This document shows positions 63,386 through 64,000 of a DNA stretch of 64,000 nt, in pieces. The stretch covers positions 2,295,501 through 2,359,500 of the forward strand of contig NZ_CP050440.1 of assembly GCF_011769525.1 (NCBI RefSeq), in the 5' to 3' direction. The stretch's first letter is position 1. Each line of letters starts with the position of its first letter. The position numbers were made by a program, and so were the translations under genes. A model generated the notes under the pieces. That model was given only the letters and a program-made list of their open reading frames with translations, was not told the DNA's origin and searched no databases. Source of the stretch: Tolypothrix sp. PCC 7910. Lineage in GTDB: Bacteria; Cyanobacteriota; Cyanobacteriia; Cyanobacteriales; Nostocaceae.

Positions 63386-64000
63386 TCATTTTACTGCCAT
63401 ATAATTGGGCAACAAAGAATCTAGTACATTCTCAATACTACAATCAGATAAATCTGGAATCGAGAGAAATCTGTGAGCTTTGCTAAAATAACTCTTTGTT
63501 GAGTGGTTATAAATGGGGTCGTAATAGGAATGCAATATATCTTTCACTAAAGATTCCCAATTACCAGCATCAATTAATTGATACCATTGACTTAATTTCT
63601 CCCAACCACAGCGATTTTTAAGTTTCTCTAGCTTGCGTTTTAACACATCTGGGTGAGTTATTAAGTGAGGATATTCTTGTAAAAGGAATTTGACTCTAGC
63701 AGCTATCGGTAGTTGAATTTCTACACAACTAGCTTGTCTCATTTTCTGCCACAGTGATTGAGGTAAATAGATTTGCCCAATTTTGATACTTTCTGATTCA
63801 ATCCAAACTACTTGCTGCGGATTGAACTGTTGCAGATGTTGTATTAGGAGAGATTCAAAGTATTTTTGTGAAGGTTGGGATATCTGCTTACCCGGCCATT
63901 GTCCGCCTAAAAGAGAACCTCGATGATTAGCTAAACTTTCTAAATCTAAAACTTGTACGCCACGCTGACTTATCTTCTCTAAAATATGAGTTTTACCAGT
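63386..64000 (-). CDS. mnmH: tRNA 2-selenouridine synthase (MnmH/SelU), cut by the right edge
   Basis: Partial: 204 codons, 5' end outside the window. MnmH converts 2-thiouridine at the tRNA wobble position to 2-selenouridine (via a geranylated intermediate). The frame is open to the window edge and begins in the P-loop (TGKTHILEKISQRG). It continues QVLDLESLANHRGSLLGG, QPSQKYFESLL and VVWIESESIKIGQIYLP, all family motifs, and ends in a helical C-terminus (WEKLSQWYQLIDAGNWESLV, HSYYDPIYNHSTKSYF). The rhodanese domain must lie beyond the edge. A shorter reading from ATG 63742 would lose the ATPase part and is not the real start. Confidence 0.88.
   Translation of the reverse strand, partial: TGKTHILEKISQRGVQVLDLESLANHRGSLLGGQWPGKQISQPSQKYFESLLIQHLQQFNPQQVVWIESESIKIGQIYLPQSLWQKMRQASCVEIQLPIAARVKFLLQEYPHLITHPDVLKRKLEKLKNRCGWEKLSQWYQLIDAGNWESLVKDILHSYYDPIYNHSTKSYFSKAHRFLSIPDLSDCSIENVLDSLLPNYMAVK

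Overview
This window is chromosome-like DNA from a filamentous, probably heterocyst-forming (Nostocales) cyanobacterium. The evidence is the frequent HIP1 octamer GCGATCGC (for example 2973-2980), many short tandem heptamer (STRR-type) repeats between genes, a groESL operon with both a CIRCE and a cyanobacterial K-box, a DnaB intein at the site used in cyanobacteria, cyanobacteriochrome GAF domains, and gene families typical of Nostoc relatives. No rRNA, tRNA or CRISPR array was recognised.

Layout. 1-1181: 3' part of a ParA-type ATPase and a coupled small gene. 1215-4380: Rpn-like nuclease and groES-groEL with CIRCE, K-box and terminator. 4621-7280: a frameshifted ferredoxin-like gene, a NarL-type response regulator and a gap holding a histidine-kinase remnant. 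7280-11336: YqeG phosphatase, ProB, MASE1 sensor kinase. 11338-16213: a Hpt/CheW/REC protein that lacks the phospho-histidine, and a three-GAF chemoreceptor whose second and third GAF domains carry DXCF cyanobacteriochrome cysteine pairs. 16214-17222: gap with a MITE-like element. 17223-24110: binding protein plus Ser/Thr kinase, ROK kinase, Mut7-C protein, ArgJ. 24111-25402: gap with four related copies of a two-hairpin repeat, possibly small RNA genes. 25403-31791: accessory island with a Uma2 nuclease, a decayed DUF4041/GIY-YIG gene, a conflict-type operon (effector-associated domain fused to trypsin, and effector-associated domain fused to a SUMF1-like domain), and two different IS630-family elements that have broken the operon. 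31991-42669: mostly housekeeping genes (site-2 protease, FKBP isomerase, intein-bearing DnaB, L9, GloB). 42801-53438: glycosyltransferase and ABC-exporter cluster. 53780-64000: membrane proteins, ABC1 kinase, SGNH hydrolase, two FHA proteins (one fused to an FAD-type oxidoreductase), pentapeptide protein, endonuclease V, prohibitin-like protein and, cut by the right edge, MnmH (SelU).

How genes work together. The cluster at 42801-52430 reads as one transcription unit for building and exporting a surface glycan: GT8-like, GT4, ABC exporter, GT4, GT10 and three tandem paralogous DXD transferases. Its exporter has a C-terminal tail resembling two histidine-kinase dimerisation domains with no kinase core. 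The island at 27256-31791 can be rebuilt by removing the insertion sequences: two EAD-effector genes about 33 bp apart. The light-receptor/CheW-REC pair looks like a signalling module whose kinase must lie elsewhere.
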